Assembly (NCBI RefSeq): GCF_007746795.1
Contig: NZ_CP036343.1
Span: forward strand, 6,051,357-6,115,356
Length of the DNA stretch: 64,000 nucleotides
DNA from: Gimesia algae
GTDB lineage: Bacteria > Planctomycetota > Planctomycetia > Planctomycetales > Planctomycetaceae
Direction of reading: 5' to 3'
A program made the position numbers and the translations under genes. Below the pieces are notes generated by a model. That model had not been told where the DNA came from. It saw only the letters and a list, made by a program, of their open reading frames with translations, and did no database searches. Position 1 is the first letter of the stretch; every line of letters starts with the position of its first letter. Below are positions 55,773-64,000 of this stretch, in pieces.

Positions 55773-56597
55773 ATGCGTATTATTGCAATCATGAATCAAA
55801 AAGGGGGCGTCGGCAAAACGACGTCGAGCGTGAACATGGCTGCCGGCCTGGCGATGCAGGGCAAGAAAGTCTGCCTGATCGACCTTGACCCACAGGGACA
55901 TGCCTCTTTACACCTGGGCATCGAACCGTTCGGGAATGTCCCGACTGCCTACGATGTCTTCTCTGGTTTTAAAACCCTCGCCGAAACCCGACAACTGGTC
56001 GCCAAAAATTTATGGGTCGTGCCTGCGACACTCGATCTGGCAGCCACAGAGTTGGAACTGGTCGACGCCGACAACCGCGAAATTGTTCTGCGTCAGGCCA
56101 TTCGAAAAATGGCGGAGACCGAACCGTTCGACTACATCATTATGGACTGCCCCCCCTCCCTGGGTGTGCTGACCATTAACGCGCTGACAGCAGCCAGCGA
56201 AGTGATCATACCTCTGCAGCCACATTTCTTTGCGTTACAGGGGCTCTCCAAGTTGCTCGAAACCACGGCACTGGTCCGTCGTCGTTTGAATCGTGAACTG
56301 CGCGTCTCGGGAGTTGTCCTCTGTCTGTATGAAACCGGCACCCGACTGGCCGCCGATGTGACCGACGATCTGTCTGCCTTCCTGAATAATAGCGATCCGG
56401 AAGCCCCCTGGGCGACCGCAAAAGTATTCCAGAGTCGAATCCGACGGAATATCAAACTGGCGGAAGCACCCAGCTATGGGCAGTCTGTCTTTGATTATTC
56501 CAGCTCCTGCCCCGGCGCCAAAGATTATGGCGGACTGGTCAATGAAATCATCGCTGGCGAACAGGTGGAGGAATCACCGATTCAACGGGCAGCCTGA
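55773..56597 (+). CDS. ParA-family ATPase (Soj-like), no ParB nearby
   Basis: A 274-aa deviant-Walker ATPase: [17 protein letters not shown] (Walker A, signature lysine K10), [35 protein letters not shown] (Walker B) and later [25 protein letters not shown], typical for chromosomal Soj/ParA. No parB gene or parS-like sites were seen around it, so it may act on plasmid-like cargo, in positioning, or with a partner elsewhere. The start ATG fits a GAGGGAAAGGAC upstream region. The following gene is convergent. Confidence 0.88.
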   Translation: MRIIAIMNQKGGVGKTTSSVNMAAGLAMQGKKVCLIDLDPQGHASLHLGIEPFGNVPTAYDVFSGFKTLAETRQLVAKNLWVVPATLDLAATELELVDADNREIVLRQAIRKMAETEPFDYIIMDCPPSLGVLTINALTAASEVIIPLQPHFFALQGLSKLLETTALVRRRLNRELRVSGVVLCLYETGTRLAADVTDDLSAFLNNSDPEAPWATAKVFQSRIRRNIKLAEAPSYGQSVFDYSSSCPGAKDYGGLVNEIIAGEQVEESPIQRAA

Positions 56598-58040
56598 TCA
56601 CTCTGCTGCTTTCTGCTTCGCTTCCAGCTTTGCTTTCGCTTCTTTCCAGAGTGGATCGTAAACCTCTTTATCAAAGGGAGGGCATCCCGTGGGATACTGT
56701 CCCAGGGGATGGTCCTTCGTGCGCATGAGGTTGGTACAATACGAAAACGTCCGACAGACGGTTTTGCGATTGAGCTTGCCTTCTTCCTGAAGCTGTTTCG
56801 CAAACTCAGGCTGCGAGAGTGTTGCGCGCCCCATCCCGACGATGGAAATGTTTCCCGATTCCACATTCGCAGCAGCAGCATGCATGGCGAAGTCCTGCAA
56901 CCAACTGTATCCACTGCCGACCACGGGAATATCCGGAACTGCTGCCTGCATCTGTGCCGCAATCCGGAAATGACGGGCCACGCCGATCAGCGGGTGTTCG
57001 GGCGCATGATAGCCATCGGTGGGCGGAAATTCGGCGGGTCTCACGATGTGCGGATTCGCATAGGGATTTCCATTGGAGATGTTAATCATGCTGACTCCCC
57101 ACTCTTTCAGGAGTTTAGCCACTTGAATTGGTTCCGTCAGATCTTCCTGCAGATGATCATCAGGATTAGTGCCGAATGCGGTTTGCAGCGGCAGTTCATG
57201 CGGGCAGGGTTCGCCGATGAAGTTTTCACCGGCTCCCTGGTAGGGAATTCCATCGTAACCATTCATGCGGGTGCCGATCACCAGGGTGGGACACTCTTCG
57301 CGAATGCGTTTGACGACATTGCGCACCAGCCGCGTGCGGTTCTCCAATGAACCACCATATTCACCGGGACGATTTTTCGCCGCCAGTAATTCGGAGAGGA
57401 GATAGCGGTGACACTGCTTAATATCGACAAAACCGACCCCGATGGATTCCGCCAGTTTGGCGGCCGCAACGTACTGGTCTTCGATGTGTTTCAGATCGTC
57501 ATCGGTGAGCAGCGAATAACTGTCATCGACGATCCGCCCGTTAGATTTATCCACAGTGCGAGGATCGAGCACCTGGTCGTGGGTCGCCAGTAGAGGCTTT
57601 TCAAAACTGAAGCGCCCCGAATGTGTTAACTGCAGACCGATCACCAATCCATCAGCCGATCCGAAGACTTCCGCATGCGCGTCGCGGCAGCCGGCCAGCA
57701 TCTTTTCCAGCGCGGATGCGGTTTTTTCATTGATCATCAACTGGCGGGGATTCATCCGCGCTTCCGGGCCGATTGCGGTGGCTTCACCCCAGATCAGCGA
57801 AGCGCCCCCGGCTCCGAATCGCTGATAACGTCGATAGGTCAACTCATCAGGGAAACCATCTGTGGTTCCGTCACAGCCTTCCATCGGTTGAATTCCCAGT
57901 CGACTTTTTGCCTGCAGATGACCAATCTGAATGGGTTGATAAAGGACATCAAAGTTGTCGGAAACCTGAATCGGGCAGCCCAGACGTTCGGAGTCAGCCA
58001 CAACGTCAGCAGGAGTTTTATATTTAAAGTATTTGGCCAT
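56598..58040 (-). CDS. NADH:flavin oxidoreductase (old yellow enzyme family)
   Basis: A 480-aa TIM-barrel flavoprotein. Typical stretches are LQAKSRLGIQPMEGCDGTTDG (start of the FMN region), YRRYQRFGAGGASLIWGEATAI, QLTHSGRFS, GFVDIKQCHRYLLSELLAAKNRPGEYGGSLENRTRLV, and PVVGSGYSW near the phosphate site. It lacks a C-terminal pyridine-nucleotide domain, so it resembles the single-domain OYE-like oxidoreductases. It abuts parA end to end with no gap. Downstream on the same strand nothing follows. Confidence 0.83.
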   Translation of the reverse strand: MAKYFKYKTPADVVADSERLGCPIQVSDNFDVLYQPIQIGHLQAKSRLGIQPMEGCDGTTDGFPDELTYRRYQRFGAGGASLIWGEATAIGPEARMNPRQLMINEKTASALEKMLAGCRDAHAEVFGSADGLVIGLQLTHSGRFSFEKPLLATHDQVLDPRTVDKSNGRIVDDSYSLLTDDDLKHIEDQYVAAAKLAESIGVGFVDIKQCHRYLLSELLAAKNRPGEYGGSLENRTRLVRNVVKRIREECPTLVIGTRMNGYDGIPYQGAGENFIGEPCPHELPLQTAFGTNPDDHLQEDLTEPIQVAKLLKEWGVSMINISNGNPYANPHIVRPAEFPPTDGYHAPEHPLIGVARHFRIAAQMQAAVPDIPVVGSGYSWLQDFAMHAAAANVESGNISIVGMGRATLSQPEFAKQLQEEGKLNRKTVCRTFSYCTNLMRTKDHPLGQYPTGCPPFDKEVYDPLWKEAKAKLEAKQKAAE

Positions 58041-58173
58041 GCTGGAAGACTTCTTGAATGCAGTTTGAGATCACGGACGTTCATTTTTTACTGCAACGAG
58101 TTTACTCAAACCGAAAGTGAAATGCCATTCACCACCCGGATTCGAGATCTGCTGTCGGGAAACGTGAAAAACT

Positions 58174-58857
58174 TCAGGCAGGAGCCGTCAACGATTTTCC
58201 GTTTTCGCGGGCGGAGAGCTTCAGCAGAAAAGGAACTGCGGACTCCGCCCATTCCTCAGCCGTCGCATAATGATCGGCATGCTCACCGAAACAGCTTTGC
58301 AGCAAAGCGGTGTTGATGACTCCCGGGTTCAGGGGGATGGCCGCCATTCCCGGTGGTAACTCCTGTGCCAGAGACTGTGTTAAACCCTCGATGGCCCACT
58401 TGGTGGCACAATACGAGGCGACTTCTGCAGCTGCCGAACGACCCCAGCCCGAACTGAAATTGACAATGACTCCAGACTGGCGTTCGCTCATTGCAGGTAC
58501 AAAGTGACGAATTGTATTGATGGTGCCTTTGATATTGACGTCAATAATCGTGTCGATATCGTCAGCGGAGATTTCCCAGAGCGGGGCGTTCTCATTGATC
58601 ACGGCGGCGTTGTTCAACAGCAGATCAGGTGGACCCAGTTGATCGACGATCGTCGTCGCCCAGTTCGCAACCGCGCGGTCATCGGCCACATCGACGACCG
58701 AAAACTGATGGGGTACACCGAACTGCTCTGTGAGTTCCGCAATTTTATCAGCAGAGCGACCGCAGCCAACGACGGTGTGCCCTGCTGCAACCAACGCCTG
58801 CGTCATGGCGCGGCCCAACCCCTGGGTCACGCCGGTGATGACAATCACTTTCGACAT
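58174..58857 (-). CDS. Short-chain dehydrogenase/reductase
   Basis: A 227-aa SDR: VIVITGVTQGLGRAMTQAL (cofactor loop), NNAAVINENAPLW, FSSGWGRSAAAEVASYCATKWAI with the catalytic S...YxxxK set, and PLNPGVINTALLQ. Somewhat short, with an unusual PLNPGV in place of VxPG. It follows the ThuA gene on the same strand by 32 bases and is likely in a unit with it and the OYE gene downstream. Substrate unknown. Confidence 0.85.
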   Translation of the reverse strand: MSKVIVITGVTQGLGRAMTQALVAAGHTVVGCGRSADKIAELTEQFGVPHQFSVVDVADDRAVANWATTIVDQLGPPDLLLNNAAVINENAPLWEISADDIDTIIDVNIKGTINTIRHFVPAMSERQSGVIVNFSSGWGRSAAAEVASYCATKWAIEGLTQSLAQELPPGMAAIPLNPGVINTALLQSCFGEHADHYATAEEWAESAVPFLLKLSARENGKSLTAPA

Positions 58858-58889
58858 GCTGGCTTTCCCTGTTTCTGCTGTTCGTTGGC

Positions 58890-59747
58890 TTATTTCGATT
58901 CCGTTTTGGCAGCGGCTGCCGCTTTTTCGTCTTCTTTTTTGGAAAGCTCAGGATTGACGGGAACCGCTGCGGGCGCGTCGCCACGAATCCACTTGATGGC
59001 TCCGATCACTGATTCCTGAAACTGGGGATTGGCCCAGGTTTGCGGATTGTGTCCCAGGTTGTTGACGAAGACTTTGCCTTCGCCCCATTCTTTAGCCCAG
59101 GCGACTGGCACCTGATAGGGTTTCCTGGGACTACACTTTGCCATATTCAGGCTCATCAACACGTGCACTTTTTCCGGCTGCCAGTTTTTGTACTGGTAGA
59201 TTTCATCTTTGATCTGAAACTCTTTACCAAACGGTTTCATCGCCGGAAAATCAGGATTGTGTACCGTTATCGTCACTGTATTACCGGCAGTCCAGGGATG
59301 CCCATTGAATGAACCGCCCACCATGTCCCAATACGGTTCGTACGATTTATAGGTATCGGTGGCAGAATGAAAACCGATGAACCCATGGCCTTTCTGCTTG
59401 AGCCAGTCGTTCAGAAAATACTGCATATCTTCTTCTTTGATCGGCAGCATCCCCGTGGTATAGAACATGACGAGATCATAGTTCTGCAGATTCTCTTTCG
59501 TGAAATCCGCGGCGGCGTCCTGGGTACAATCCACGGTGAACAGTCCGGACTGTTTGCCCAGTTGAATCATGGCAATTTCTGCGGGAGCCAGTTTCTCATT
59601 CTGTCGTTTGACGGAACCGTGCGTGTAACCTTTGCTCTGGGTGAGCATCAGCACCCTGGTCTTCCCCTCGGCGGCGTCAGCGTGAGAAGAGAAAGCCAGG
59701 ACAGAACATACCAGCAGACAGCAGGCTGTCATCAATCGAAAACTCAT
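58890..59747 (-). CDS. Secreted ThuA-domain protein
   Basis: A 285-aa protein with a signal peptide (LMTACCLLVCSVLAFSSHADA). The ThuA (trehalose-utilisation, glutamine-amidotransferase-like) fold is seen in VLMLTQSKGYTHGSVKRQNEKLAPA, YDLVMFYTTGMLPIKEEDMQYFLNDWLKQKGHGFIGFHSATDTYKSYEPYWDMVGG and VFVNNLGHNPQTW. The lysine/alanine-rich C-terminal tail is low complexity. In planctomycetes such proteins are common beside DUF1080 proteins, as here, and are thought to act on sugars or keto-sugars; function is unknown. Confidence 0.85.
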   Translation of the reverse strand: MSFRLMTACCLLVCSVLAFSSHADAAEGKTRVLMLTQSKGYTHGSVKRQNEKLAPAEIAMIQLGKQSGLFTVDCTQDAAADFTKENLQNYDLVMFYTTGMLPIKEEDMQYFLNDWLKQKGHGFIGFHSATDTYKSYEPYWDMVGGSFNGHPWTAGNTVTITVHNPDFPAMKPFGKEFQIKDEIYQYKNWQPEKVHVLMSLNMAKCSPRKPYQVPVAWAKEWGEGKVFVNNLGHNPQTWANPQFQESVIGAIKWIRGDAPAAVPVNPELSKKEDEKAAAAAKTESK

Positions 59748-59838
59748 GGTGATCGCTCCACAGTTGAGTATTTTGATTTTAAGTGAATAGAGACTTCTAT
59801 TTTAAGGAGAAGATCTCAAACATTGCAAAGCTAAACAC

Positions 59839-60558
59839 TCAGTCGGTCAGTTTCTGCACGCGGATGTTGCGGAATTCGACCGCGTCACCTTCGGATTGAA
59901 TGCCGAAAAAGCCGGACTTCAGCTCGCTGGGCTGCGAAGTGGCGATCTGAGTTCCATTCAGGACGGACGTCAGCGCCCCGTCTTTGCAGACGACTTCAAT
60001 GGTATTCCATTCGCCAATCGGACGGCGGGCTTTTTCTCGAGCCGCCTCATTGTCTGTGACTTCGAGTTCGATCTCTTTGCTGTTCGACTTGATATGGGCC
60101 ATCTCTGCGAATTTGCCTTGCACTTCCAGGCATTTCGGCCAGATCCGGTTTTCGCCAGTGATGAAAAACAGGAACCCGGTATTCGGATTTTCATTTTCCT
60201 CAGCGGATTCCGGGAAACGGTATTCCAGACGGATCGTGCAATTGCCGAACGACTCATGGGAGTACAGATAACCGCGGGGCGTACCTTTGCAGGAAATCAC
60301 GCCATCAGCTTCGCTCCAGTTTTTTCCTGCGACGGGTTCTTTGGTTTTCGCGTTGAATACTTCAAAGTCTTTGAGACCGAGCAGAGTGAAACCATCTTCC
60401 ACTTCAAATAACGATTCTAACGTTTTTTCGGGAAGATCGATGGCAGAGACCTCATCGGCGGCTTCCTTTTTCTGGGCTTCAGTCGGTCCGGAATCGGAAC
60501 AGGCCGCCAGCAGGCAAGCCAGTGAAAACAGAGGGATAAATCGATTCAGGGATTTCAT
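59839..60558 (-). CDS. DUF1080 lipoprotein (3-keto-disaccharide hydrolase family)
   Basis: A 239-aa lipoprotein: signal ending LLAAC (Cys ~20), then the DUF1080 beta-jelly-roll with DGVISCKGTPRGYLYSHESFGNCTIRLEYRFPE, NTGFLFFI, CLEVQGKFAEMAHI and GEWNTIEVVCKDGALTSVLNGTQIA..SGFFGIQSEGDAVEFRNIRV. Members cleave 3-keto-glycosides. It precedes the ThuA gene by 91 bases on the same strand, so a periplasmic sugar-degrading role for both is plausible. Confidence 0.88.
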   Translation of the reverse strand: MKSLNRFIPLFSLACLLAACSDSGPTEAQKKEAADEVSAIDLPEKTLESLFEVEDGFTLLGLKDFEVFNAKTKEPVAGKNWSEADGVISCKGTPRGYLYSHESFGNCTIRLEYRFPESAEENENPNTGFLFFITGENRIWPKCLEVQGKFAEMAHIKSNSKEIELEVTDNEAAREKARRPIGEWNTIEVVCKDGALTSVLNGTQIATSQPSELKSGFFGIQSEGDAVEFRNIRVQKLTD

Positions 60559-60994
60559 AAAAGTCTCTTTCCGAAAAGTCGTGAGAAAATTCGTATCTGA
60601 AGCATAACTTCATCCTGTATTCACATTCTAACGTACAATACCGGCAACACATAAGTGAAGACGTACGAAATCATGACGACGATTTCAACACTTTTAACAT
60701 CTGGTTCTGGAGATGCGATTTCAAACCTGAAAACAGGCGAACGCCAGTCACCTCACCTGCCTCTCAAGACAGCTATAATCGATACAGCTTCCTCTAACAC
60801 TGCAGAGTTACTCAGGAAAATAATGAAGAGATGCGGGAGAAACCGCAGAAATTACCGATAGATAATACTAACTCTCCTTTGACTGACTCGCCTGACAGGA
60901 AACCGTTCCTCTCCAGAACCAAATTGACTGACCCCGGCGACCGGTGTCTTCCACGAACGATTTCGGTAACTTACCGAGATAGAAATGGGCTAAA
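60559..60994. other. 436-bp region upstream of the DUF1080 gene
   Basis: Nothing firm. A 68-codon plus-strand frame (60655-60861) lacks a ribosome site and family features. No hairpin or operator was assigned. Confidence 0.35.
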
Positions 60995-61276
60995 ATGCAA
61001 CAATTAGTGACTTCTCCCCCCGGAGAAGAATTGAAGACAATCCAACCAGAGACTATGACTCTTCCTCTACGAAATGAGAATGAAGGAACAGATCAGAGAC
61101 AAATCCTGAGCATTTCCGTACTGGAATGGCTGAACGCAGAACTGCGAAAAGAGGTAGAAAAGCGGGAAATTGTCGCCTTCCATTCGAGCGAGAATGTGCT
61201 GGATCGACTGCAGAATATGCTGACATCCAAAGCAACCGGCATTACCATCATGGTGGTCGGCTTATTCATGATGTAA
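60995..61276 (+). CDS. Possible small protein with C-terminal membrane segment
   Basis: A 93-aa reading frame. The middle is a charged helix (LSISVLEWLNAELRKEVEKREIVAF) and the end is hydrophobic (GITIMVVGLFMM). No recognisable family and a weak ribosome binding site; it may not be a gene. It lies convergent to spoVG, ending 99 bases from it. Confidence 0.28.
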   Translation: MQQLVTSPPGEELKTIQPETMTLPLRNENEGTDQRQILSISVLEWLNAELRKEVEKREIVAFHSSENVLDRLQNMLTSKATGITIMVVGLFMM

Positions 61277-61374
61277 CAGTCATGTCAGACAGGCTGACTG
61301 AGGACGTGGACCTGTCAGTGATTCTGCTATGACTGCAGCTTTTGCGCATAGCAGAATCGGAAACCCGTCTGAAT

Positions 61375-62037
61375 TCAAACGATACCTGATCCGAAGGTAT
61401 CCCCCTGACCTCTCGTCTCATTTTCATTTGAGGTAACTTTGTCCGGGGAAGGTTGATCCGTCGCCGTATGATGAGGTCGGTTACGGTCTGATCCTGACTC
61501 TGCAGAATCGATACGGAAAACCTGATTATTCTTACGAATTTGAGTCGATTCTGAAGCGGAAGACTGTTCGACAGGCGCCTCTTCGTACTCTTCCTCGTAA
61601 GGTCCCAGGCGGGCAAAGTCCTCTTCGCCGAAATCGTCATAACGACAGATGTAACCAGACTGTTGCGCGGAGATTTTTTCTTCCTGGTAGGCTTTCAATA
61701 CTTCTTCCTGAATCAATTCGCGGCACTCGGAATTGATCGGATGCGCGATATCGGCATAAAGCCTGGCGCGCCCCGCGTCATCTTTATCGGCACGATTTTC
61801 ATCAAGCCTGACGCCACACTGATTACAGAAGGAAGCCCTCAGATGGTTTTTGGTGTGACATTTGGGACACCGGTCCATCAACTTGCGGCTGGGCATTGCT
61901 ACGAAGGCACCTTTTGCCCCCTGGATGATTTTCAGATCTCGGATGACAAACGAGACATCGAAAGTAATTGAGCAAAACGCCAGTAATCTTTCGTGTGGAT
62001 CATTCATCAACTTGATGCGTACTTCACTGATCTCCAT
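61375..62037 (-). CDS. spoVG: SpoVG-family protein with inserted zinc ribbon
   Basis: A 220-aa protein. The SpoVG core is visible: [27 protein letters not shown] at the start, [21 protein letters not shown], and [23 protein letters not shown]. Between the last two lies a zinc-ribbon insertion, CPKC-x10-CNQC with flanking HLRASF (~58-76), not found in ordinary ~85-100-aa SpoVG. A long, charged, low-complexity tail of ~90 residues follows. SpoVG binds DNA/RNA and regulates sporulation or virulence in other bacteria. It lies 38 bases after ispE, the same neighbour relation as in Bacillus. Confidence 0.85.
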   Translation of the reverse strand: MEISEVRIKLMNDPHERLLAFCSITFDVSFVIRDLKIIQGAKGAFVAMPSRKLMDRCPKCHTKNHLRASFCNQCGVRLDENRADKDDAGRARLYADIAHPINSECRELIQEEVLKAYQEEKISAQQSGYICRYDDFGEEDFARLGPYEEEYEEAPVEQSSASESTQIRKNNQVFRIDSAESGSDRNRPHHTATDQPSPDKVTSNENETRGQGDTFGSGIV

Positions 62038-62075
62038 GGCCTCACTCCATTTGTGCCAAATTTTAAAATGCTCAT

Positions 62076-62990
62076 CTATAGGCGGTTCTGGACGACAAAT
62101 ACATGCCCTTTCACTGTGGATCGTAATCGCGCAGCAATTTGAGATGCCTGTGCTCTGTTTTGGCAGACTCCAAAGTAGGCAGTCCCACTTCCACTCATCA
62201 TATGCCCCAAAACGGACTGTTTTGAGAAGAAATCTTTTATTTTTAGTATATCGGAATTCAGTTTTTCGGCGGGTGCCTGCAGATCATTCAGCATCAGGTT
62301 GGATACTGCATGAAATTGACCAGAAGACAGATTACGAACCAGTTGCTCCACCTGATTTTTCGAGTGGCTTCCCACTCGACAGTGCCGATAAACGTCTGCC
62401 GTTGATAAACCCGACTGAGGTCGAACAACCACAAAATGCAGACATTGGGGAACGGAAACAGGTTCAATGATCTCCCCTCTCCCGCGACAGATGGCACTAT
62501 GGCTGGCTGTCAAAAAGAAAGGAATATCACTGCCCAGTTTTGCCGCGATCTCACATAATTCTGAAAGCGACAATCCCAAACGCCAAAGTTTATTGGCAGC
62601 AAATAAGGCTGCAGCGGCATCACTCGATCCCCCTCCCAGGCCGGCTTCTGCTGGAATTCGTTTGATCAACTCAATTTGAATTCCCTGACGTTGCCCCGTC
62701 TGTTCCTGAAGTAACCGGATTGCTCTGACAACCAGATTCTCTTCACCCGCGGGGATACGCTGCTGGTTTTTCTGGGGGGTGAGAAGTGAATTGGCTTCGG
62801 CAACACGCAACTCGACTTCTGCTGAAGGTTCCTCCGTGAAAACTAAAGTGTCGTATATTCCTACCGAAAGCATCAACGAAGTAATTTCGTGAAAGCCATC
62901 GGTTCGTTTATCATCGATGCTTAAGTACAAATTTAACTTGGCAGGAGCGTGAACGATCAGGGTGCCAGGATTGGAGTAAGCGAATAGCAT
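62076..62990 (-). CDS. ispE: 4-diphosphocytidyl-2-C-methyl-D-erythritol kinase
   Basis: A 304-aa GHMP kinase that phosphorylates CDP-methylerythritol in the MEP isoprenoid pathway. Key parts: [24 protein letters not shown], the ATP loop [19 protein letters not shown] (~114-131), [21 protein letters not shown], and the end [13 protein letters not shown]. Full length. It is upstream of spoVG on the same strand and probably in the same unit. A terminator-like hairpin lies just before its start. Confidence 0.95.
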   Translation of the reverse strand: MLFAYSNPGTLIVHAPAKLNLYLSIDDKRTDGFHEITSLMLSVGIYDTLVFTEEPSAEVELRVAEANSLLTPQKNQQRIPAGEENLVVRAIRLLQEQTGQRQGIQIELIKRIPAEAGLGGGSSDAAAALFAANKLWRLGLSLSELCEIAAKLGSDIPFFLTASHSAICRGRGEIIEPVSVPQCLHFVVVRPQSGLSTADVYRHCRVGSHSKNQVEQLVRNLSSGQFHAVSNLMLNDLQAPAEKLNSDILKIKDFFSKQSVLGHMMSGSGTAYFGVCQNRAQASQIAARLRSTVKGHVFVVQNRL

Positions 62991-63015
62991 CCGTCACAAT
63001 TCCAAAATTCCTACT

Positions 63016-63040
63016 TTAAAAACGAGGCTTTCCTCGTTTA
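63016..63040 (-). terminator. Intrinsic terminator upstream of ispE
   Basis: AAACGAGG (63020-63027) and CCTCGTTT (63032-63039) are perfect 8-base arms with a CTTT loop. On the minus strand the stem is followed by a T-run (TTTTT). It should end the transcript of the gene at 63252 and keep it out of ispE. Confidence 0.6.
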
Positions 63041-63251
63041 TTGAACAGGTCCCCACCTTTTGAGTTGTGAGAGAAAAGAGCAGCTTGACCTGATAAAGAT
63101 TCGACTTGTATACGACGCGGTAACATTAAGACCGTTACCACAAGAAGTATCCTATCTGTTCCTTGAAAAAACGTCAACATCTTTTCCCGGTTGAGCTGAT
63201 TTCCCTCTAGCAAACAGGGGAATTCCGCAAGCAGTTCTCGCAGCGCGTCAC

Positions 63252-63998
63252 TTAAGTAATTGATGTCAGCAGCGCTTTGAACGATTTAGACTCGACCTGT
63301 TTTTTCTGCGTGAACCGAATCCGGGCCTGTTCTTTGCCTCGTGCATCCGTTTTTATTTCCCGCTCGCCCCCCAAGTCAGCAATTTTACCTAAAGTAATCT
63401 TACCCGCCGTTCCCTGTAGCGTCAGATCCACACCTTCCCGGCGTTTGGTATGCACAGTGAGAAATGGTTTCTTTTTCCCGGCGTGCGACAGATTGACCAG
63501 TGACTTACTGTCCCACTGATATGCTGCATCCGGATAAATCTGCTCCAGCAGATTAAATAACGACTCCAGCAGTTCCGCATCCCACTGGACACGTTTATTG
63601 TTCGGAAAGCCCTTTCGGGAGAGATGCCATTTTTTCTTCAGTACTTTCCAGGGCATGATCTCTTCAGGCTTAATTTCCTCACGGTGAATCAGACCGAGAT
63701 ACGCTTCGCAGGCGGTTTCCAGAAACTCCTGGAATCCGGGAGTCTCGATCTCTTCCTGCCAGTGGATCGTCAGGCTGACTTCCTGCCAGGGACCTTTCAG
63801 ATTTTTGACGCGGACCCGATTGGAGCGACCATAAATCGGCAGTTCATCCAGTTCGTCCAGAGACTTTAAGGACAGCTGGTCGCGGAGTTCATCCTGTTTG
63901 AACGTATTCCGTTTCACGCGGAAGCTGAGGCGGAGCAGCCATTCATCGCCGGTATTCGCATGCAGGAACCAGCCCTGTTTTTTCACCGGGCCATTGAC
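63252..63998 (-). CDS. C-terminal part of a gene cut by the window edge, family uncertain
   Basis: The reading frame is open to the window edge (VNGPVKKQGWFLHANTG at its visible start), so the true start is outside. About 248 residues are seen: DEWLLRLSFRVKRNTFKQDELRDQLSLKSLDELDELPIYG, RVRVKNLKGPWQEVSLTIHW, and WHLSRKGFPNNKRVQWD. From memory this resembles the C-terminal extension of large tandem UvrA-type proteins in planctomycetes, but I cannot confirm it, so no function is assigned. Confidence 0.5.
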   Translation of the reverse strand, partial: VNGPVKKQGWFLHANTGDEWLLRLSFRVKRNTFKQDELRDQLSLKSLDELDELPIYGRSNRVRVKNLKGPWQEVSLTIHWQEEIETPGFQEFLETACEAYLGLIHREEIKPEEIMPWKVLKKKWHLSRKGFPNNKRVQWDAELLESLFNLLEQIYPDAAYQWDSKSLVNLSHAGKKKPFLTVHTKRREGVDLTLQGTAGKITLGKIADLGGEREIKTDARGKEQARIRFTQKKQVESKSFKALLTSIT

Positions 63999-64000
63999 TT

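Noticed and set aside
63016-63213. 65-codon frame on the minus strand ending in the terminator hairpin
   Set aside because: Ends within a hairpin and has no ribosome site or protein features.
1-64000. CRISPR arrays, prophage or plasmid-origin features
   Set aside because: No regularly spaced repeats, no phage structural genes and no origin-like iterons were seen; the repeats present are the dispersed 94-bp units.

Overview
The window looks like chromosome of a marine planctomycete close to Gimesia (Planctomycetota). The evidence is a DUF1559 prepilin-type protein, the ThuA/DUF1080 pair, an MJ0042-like zinc-ribbon membrane protein, an ISNCY-like transposase, SpoVG beside ispE, and an ectoine/hydroxyectoine locus. 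This is inference from gene content; no marker gene for taxonomy is present and no search was run.

Layout. 153-3250: O-methyltransferase, outer-membrane-like protein, secreted glycerophosphodiesterase. 3273-10694: osmoprotection locus, with a MarR regulator that has a palindrome over its own promoter, ectA-ectB-ectC-ectD, and a three-gene TRAP transporter. Together these can make, hydroxylate and probably take up ectoines. 11229-13956: DUF1559 pseudopilin, lipoprotein and small membrane proteins. 14150-19582 (minus strand): NAD operon pncB-nadE-nrtR-pncA-kptA with an inverted repeat in front of pncB. 19759-21569: an insertion sequence whose transposase is broken by a 13-bp tandem duplication.

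21841-39987: surface-glycan region. It holds sugar-precursor genes (gmhA, wecB, rmlA), Wzm/Wzt-type ABC export, several glycosyltransferases including one GT4-GT2 fusion and one split GT4/GT2 pair, methyltransferases, a sulfotransferase and a large GT-C-like membrane protein. This region reads as AT-richer and more broken up (long gaps, one methyltransferase pseudogene) than its flanks, as expected of exchangeable polysaccharide loci.

40286-47039: a block of six genes, all on the minus strand, bracketed by inverted copies of a 94-bp repeat. In transcription order they are DoxX, MarR, a 917-aa metallo-beta-lactamase/alkylsulfatase fused to an arylsulfotransferase-like propeller, TetR, an AhpD-like protein and an SDR. 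The TetR gene and the AhpD/SDR pair share the same operator-like palindrome. 47237-63986: housekeeping and general genes: tRNA-Asn with terminator, RsbW-like kinase and STAS antagonist, an ArgZ-like arginine-modifying enzyme, PepF peptidase, metX-metW, an orphan ParA, an old-yellow-enzyme oxidoreductase, SDR, ThuA and DUF1080 proteins, spoVG-ispE, and a gene cut by the window edge.

The most unusual signals are two. The first is a 94-bp palindromic repeat, in five copies of exactly equal length, whose arm differences mostly keep G-U pairing on one strand; one copy has an IS inserted at its end. The second is the sulfatase/sulfotransferase-like fusion protein inside the repeat-bracketed block.
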